From Cymbidium sinense (lineage: Eukaryota; Streptophyta; Magnoliopsida; Asparagales; Orchidaceae): a DNA stretch of 64,000 bases. Location: NCBI GenBank assembly GCA_021442155.1, contig CM038217.1, positions 147,499,143-147,563,142 on the forward strand, read 5' to 3'. Under the pieces are notes generated by a model. It was not told where the DNA came from. It searched no databases and saw nothing but the letters and a program-made list of their open reading frames with translations. Position numbers and translations under genes: made by a program. Below, piece by piece: positions 61,762 through 64,000 of the stretch; the stretch's first letter is position 1, and each line of letters begins with the position of its first letter.

Positions 61762-63262
61762 AAAGGGTGCCCAATAGGTGTGGTGTAACTGACGAGGCAC
61801 ACCACACTTATTGGTGTTGACCGAGATGATCAAAAACTTCCAAAAAATTGCAAGCACTAATAGAAACAATCTGCTGCTAAACTAGAGATGTAGATAGAAT
61901 CAAGATCATAATGCAATGCAACTCAACTTATGCCAAGGACATAAGAGAGGAAGTAAGGATCCACTGAGGGATCAAGTATATGAACCTTCCACTCTGGAAG
62001 CAGGTTCATATTATCTATAGAGATAAGAGTTTGAATTGGTTTGATATGATTTGGTGAGAAAAGATCCACTAGGAATTAGAATTTATAACCCACTGAGGAT
62101 TAGAGCATGAACCTTCCACTAGGAAAATAGGGTTAGGTTATCCACTAGGGATATGGACTTGATTTTTCTTGATTTTATGAGGGTTCCATTGGAGAGAGGA
62201 TATGATTTGCACCTCGCTAGGGAGAAATTTGATTTGACTTAATTGGTGGGCATCCACTAGGGATAAAAAATTGATTTGATTTGTTGGCTTTTGATTTGAG
62301 GCTCCACTAAGTAGAGGGTATGATTTAGTTTGAGGGCACATCATCTTGAGATATGAGCTCGAATCCGCTAGGGATAAGATGGGTTCAATATATAGATTTC
62401 TTTGGTTTATGTATCTGCTAGGGATAAGAATGGATGGATTTAATTTAGATTCCATTGGGAAAGGATGGTGATTTTAATAAAATAGACCCTATCGGTGTGC
62501 AATGGATCCACTAAGAAAGGGATAATATCAGCCTAGTCCTATCTTAGATTTACAGATCTAAAGGGATAGTATACCAGCCATCAGGTAGGACTAATCAATC
62601 TAAAGGGTGCCTTTCGGTGTGCAATGATCAAGTTAGGAAGAAAGCTTATAGACTTACAACTTCCTGAACAAGGGACCACTAGGTTGATCGGTTGATAGCA
62701 CAATAAATCGAACCTGACCTGAGGCGACTATTGAGTGAATGTCGCTATGGACTTATATCGGTGTGTGATAGATCTACTAAGAAGGGGCAAATATTAGCCT
62801 AGTCCTATCTTAGATTTACAAATCCAAAGGGATAGTCTACTAGCCACGGGGTTGAGCTAACCAACTTAAGAGGTGTCTTTCAGTGTAATGGTCAAGTTAA
62901 GAAGAAGGCCTGTAGACTTATATCCTCCTAAAACAAGGAACCACCAGGGTGATCGGTTGGTTTCACAAAAAATCGAGCCCAACCTAAGGCTACCTGTCAG
63001 TGTGCAATGATCATGCTGGAAAGAATGTGTGATAGATTTATATATTCCAAAGAAAGGATTATCATCGGGGTGACTTGTTGGTGGCACAATAAATCGAACC
63101 TGACCTAAGGGCAACTACTGAGAGAGTATTGACTTGGGGACTTATCTCAACTTAAAAGTAGTCAGGCAATTTTTATAGGGAGTTTTACTGGCATTGCCCT
63201 AAAGATAGGATGAGTGCTTGGGAAAAGGTACTGCTGGGGTTTTTTCTCCTAATCCATAAATG

Positions 63263-63353
<91 letters not shown>

Positions 63354-64000
63354 AATTGGTGTCTGAGGGACCCTGAGAAGGGGCTAATATCCTTGTCTTA
63401 TCTCGGACTTATTGGACCAAGGGAGAATGTATATGAGACAAATTCTCCAACCAGGTGGCTACTAGGAAAGGGGCTGCAATCTAAGAGTAATTGGGGTAGT
63501 GTCTAAATGGGGTCAAATGGAGATCCAAAGGGAGTGCCCAAGTGTAGCTTTATCCAAAATCCTATAAAAGAAAGCCTATAGGTATATGATGGCCAACTCT
63601 GGGAGAAAGCTTGTAGACTTACATCTGCCACAAGTGGTGTATCCACCGGGTGGGTCACCATCAACATGGTGATAACCAACCAACCTAAGGTGCCCGTCAG
63701 TTTGTGATGATCAATCTGAGAGGAAAGCGTGTAGACTTACATCCTCATTGATGGAAATGATCATTGGGATAGTCTATCATCGGTGAGACAGATGCTATCC
63801 GACCTAGGGTGACTAACAAGTGTGGAGTCCCATGTAAGGACTGGAGCACGATTGCTAGTTTAAGAAGAAAGTGTTTAGGCTTACATCCTCTTAAACAAAG
63901 TCAACATGAGGTAGCTTATAAACCACACAGTAAAGCTTACCAAACTAATAATGCACTCATCAGTTTGCAATGGTCGAGTTAGGAAGAAAGCTTTGTAGAC
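61762..64000 (-). repeat. E3 3' untranslated region (runs off the window)
   Basis: Reverse-oriented counterpart of 43,194-45,594. The rightmost base corresponds to about 43,500 of E2, so the integrase of E3 should begin some 300 bp beyond the edge. Repeats read GGAAGAAAGC..TAGACTTAC..TCCTC on the + strand (near 62,637, 62,897, 63,600, 63,720, 63,866 and 63,981). It includes CACTAGGGA-type repeats at 62,060-62,430 and a microsatellite. The open frames 62,455-62,138 and 63,114-62,866 lie in the repeats and encode nothing recognisable. Confidence 0.8.
63264..63351. repeat. Compound (AC)n(AT)n microsatellite
   Basis: About 28 AC units are followed by about 15 AT units without interruption, inside the E3 3' region. 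The matching place in E2 (near 44,285-44,310) reads CACACAAACATATAAAC..ATATATATTCG, a short precursor. Long and pure, so it expanded recently. Confidence 0.95.

Overview
The window is plant nuclear DNA built, as far as I can read it, entirely from nested copies of one very large Ty3/gypsy LTR retrotransposon family. No host gene, tRNA, rRNA or CRISPR array could be supported. The evidence for a seed plant is the family type: gag, protease, reverse transcriptase, a first RNase H, a second (archaeal-type) RNase H and integrase, in that order. The double RNase H and the TGGCGACTCC-type primer binding site are marks of the plant Tat/Ogre group. The DNA is AT-rich, and every coding region carries stops and frameshifts. 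The species cannot be named from this.

Layout. (1) 1-~10,670, element E1 (+): integrase tail, 2.5 kb repeat-rich 3' region, then a ~7.9 kb LTR. E1 ends inside the integrase gene of element R. (2) ~10,671-30,216, element R (-): integrase, aRNase H, RNase H, RT, protease, gag, an upstream ORF-like stretch, a 3.8 kb hairpin/tandem-repeat leader, the PBS, and a complete 7.24 kb 5' LTR at 22,978-30,216. (3) 30,217-37,384 (+): an LTR lacking about its first 0.4-0.5 kb, interrupted by R. (4) 37,385-47,084, element E2 (+): starts in mid-gag and runs through pol and the 3' region into the first 1.49 kb of its 3' LTR. (5) 47,085-64,000, element E3 (-): its 3' LTR is split in two (47,085-51,756 and 58,798-61,761), then its 3' region runs off the window. 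(6) 51,757-58,797, solo LTR S (+), inserted in the E3 LTR.

Inferred order of events: E2 is the oldest visible host. The 30,217-37,384 LTR entered its gag, R entered that LTR, and E1 entered R. On the other side E3 entered the 3' LTR of E2, and S entered E3. LTR termini are TGTTRA...CACCAYA. Pieced together, a full element would be about 30 kb (two LTRs of ~7.2 kb plus ~15.4 kb internal).

The most interesting signals are non-coding: a leader array of hairpins whose stems change sequence while staying paired, dense arrays of TTGACC/GGTCAA (W-box cores) in the upstream part of each LTR, and a perfect 21-nt inverted repeat bracketing the PBS. All boundaries and alignments were made by eye.
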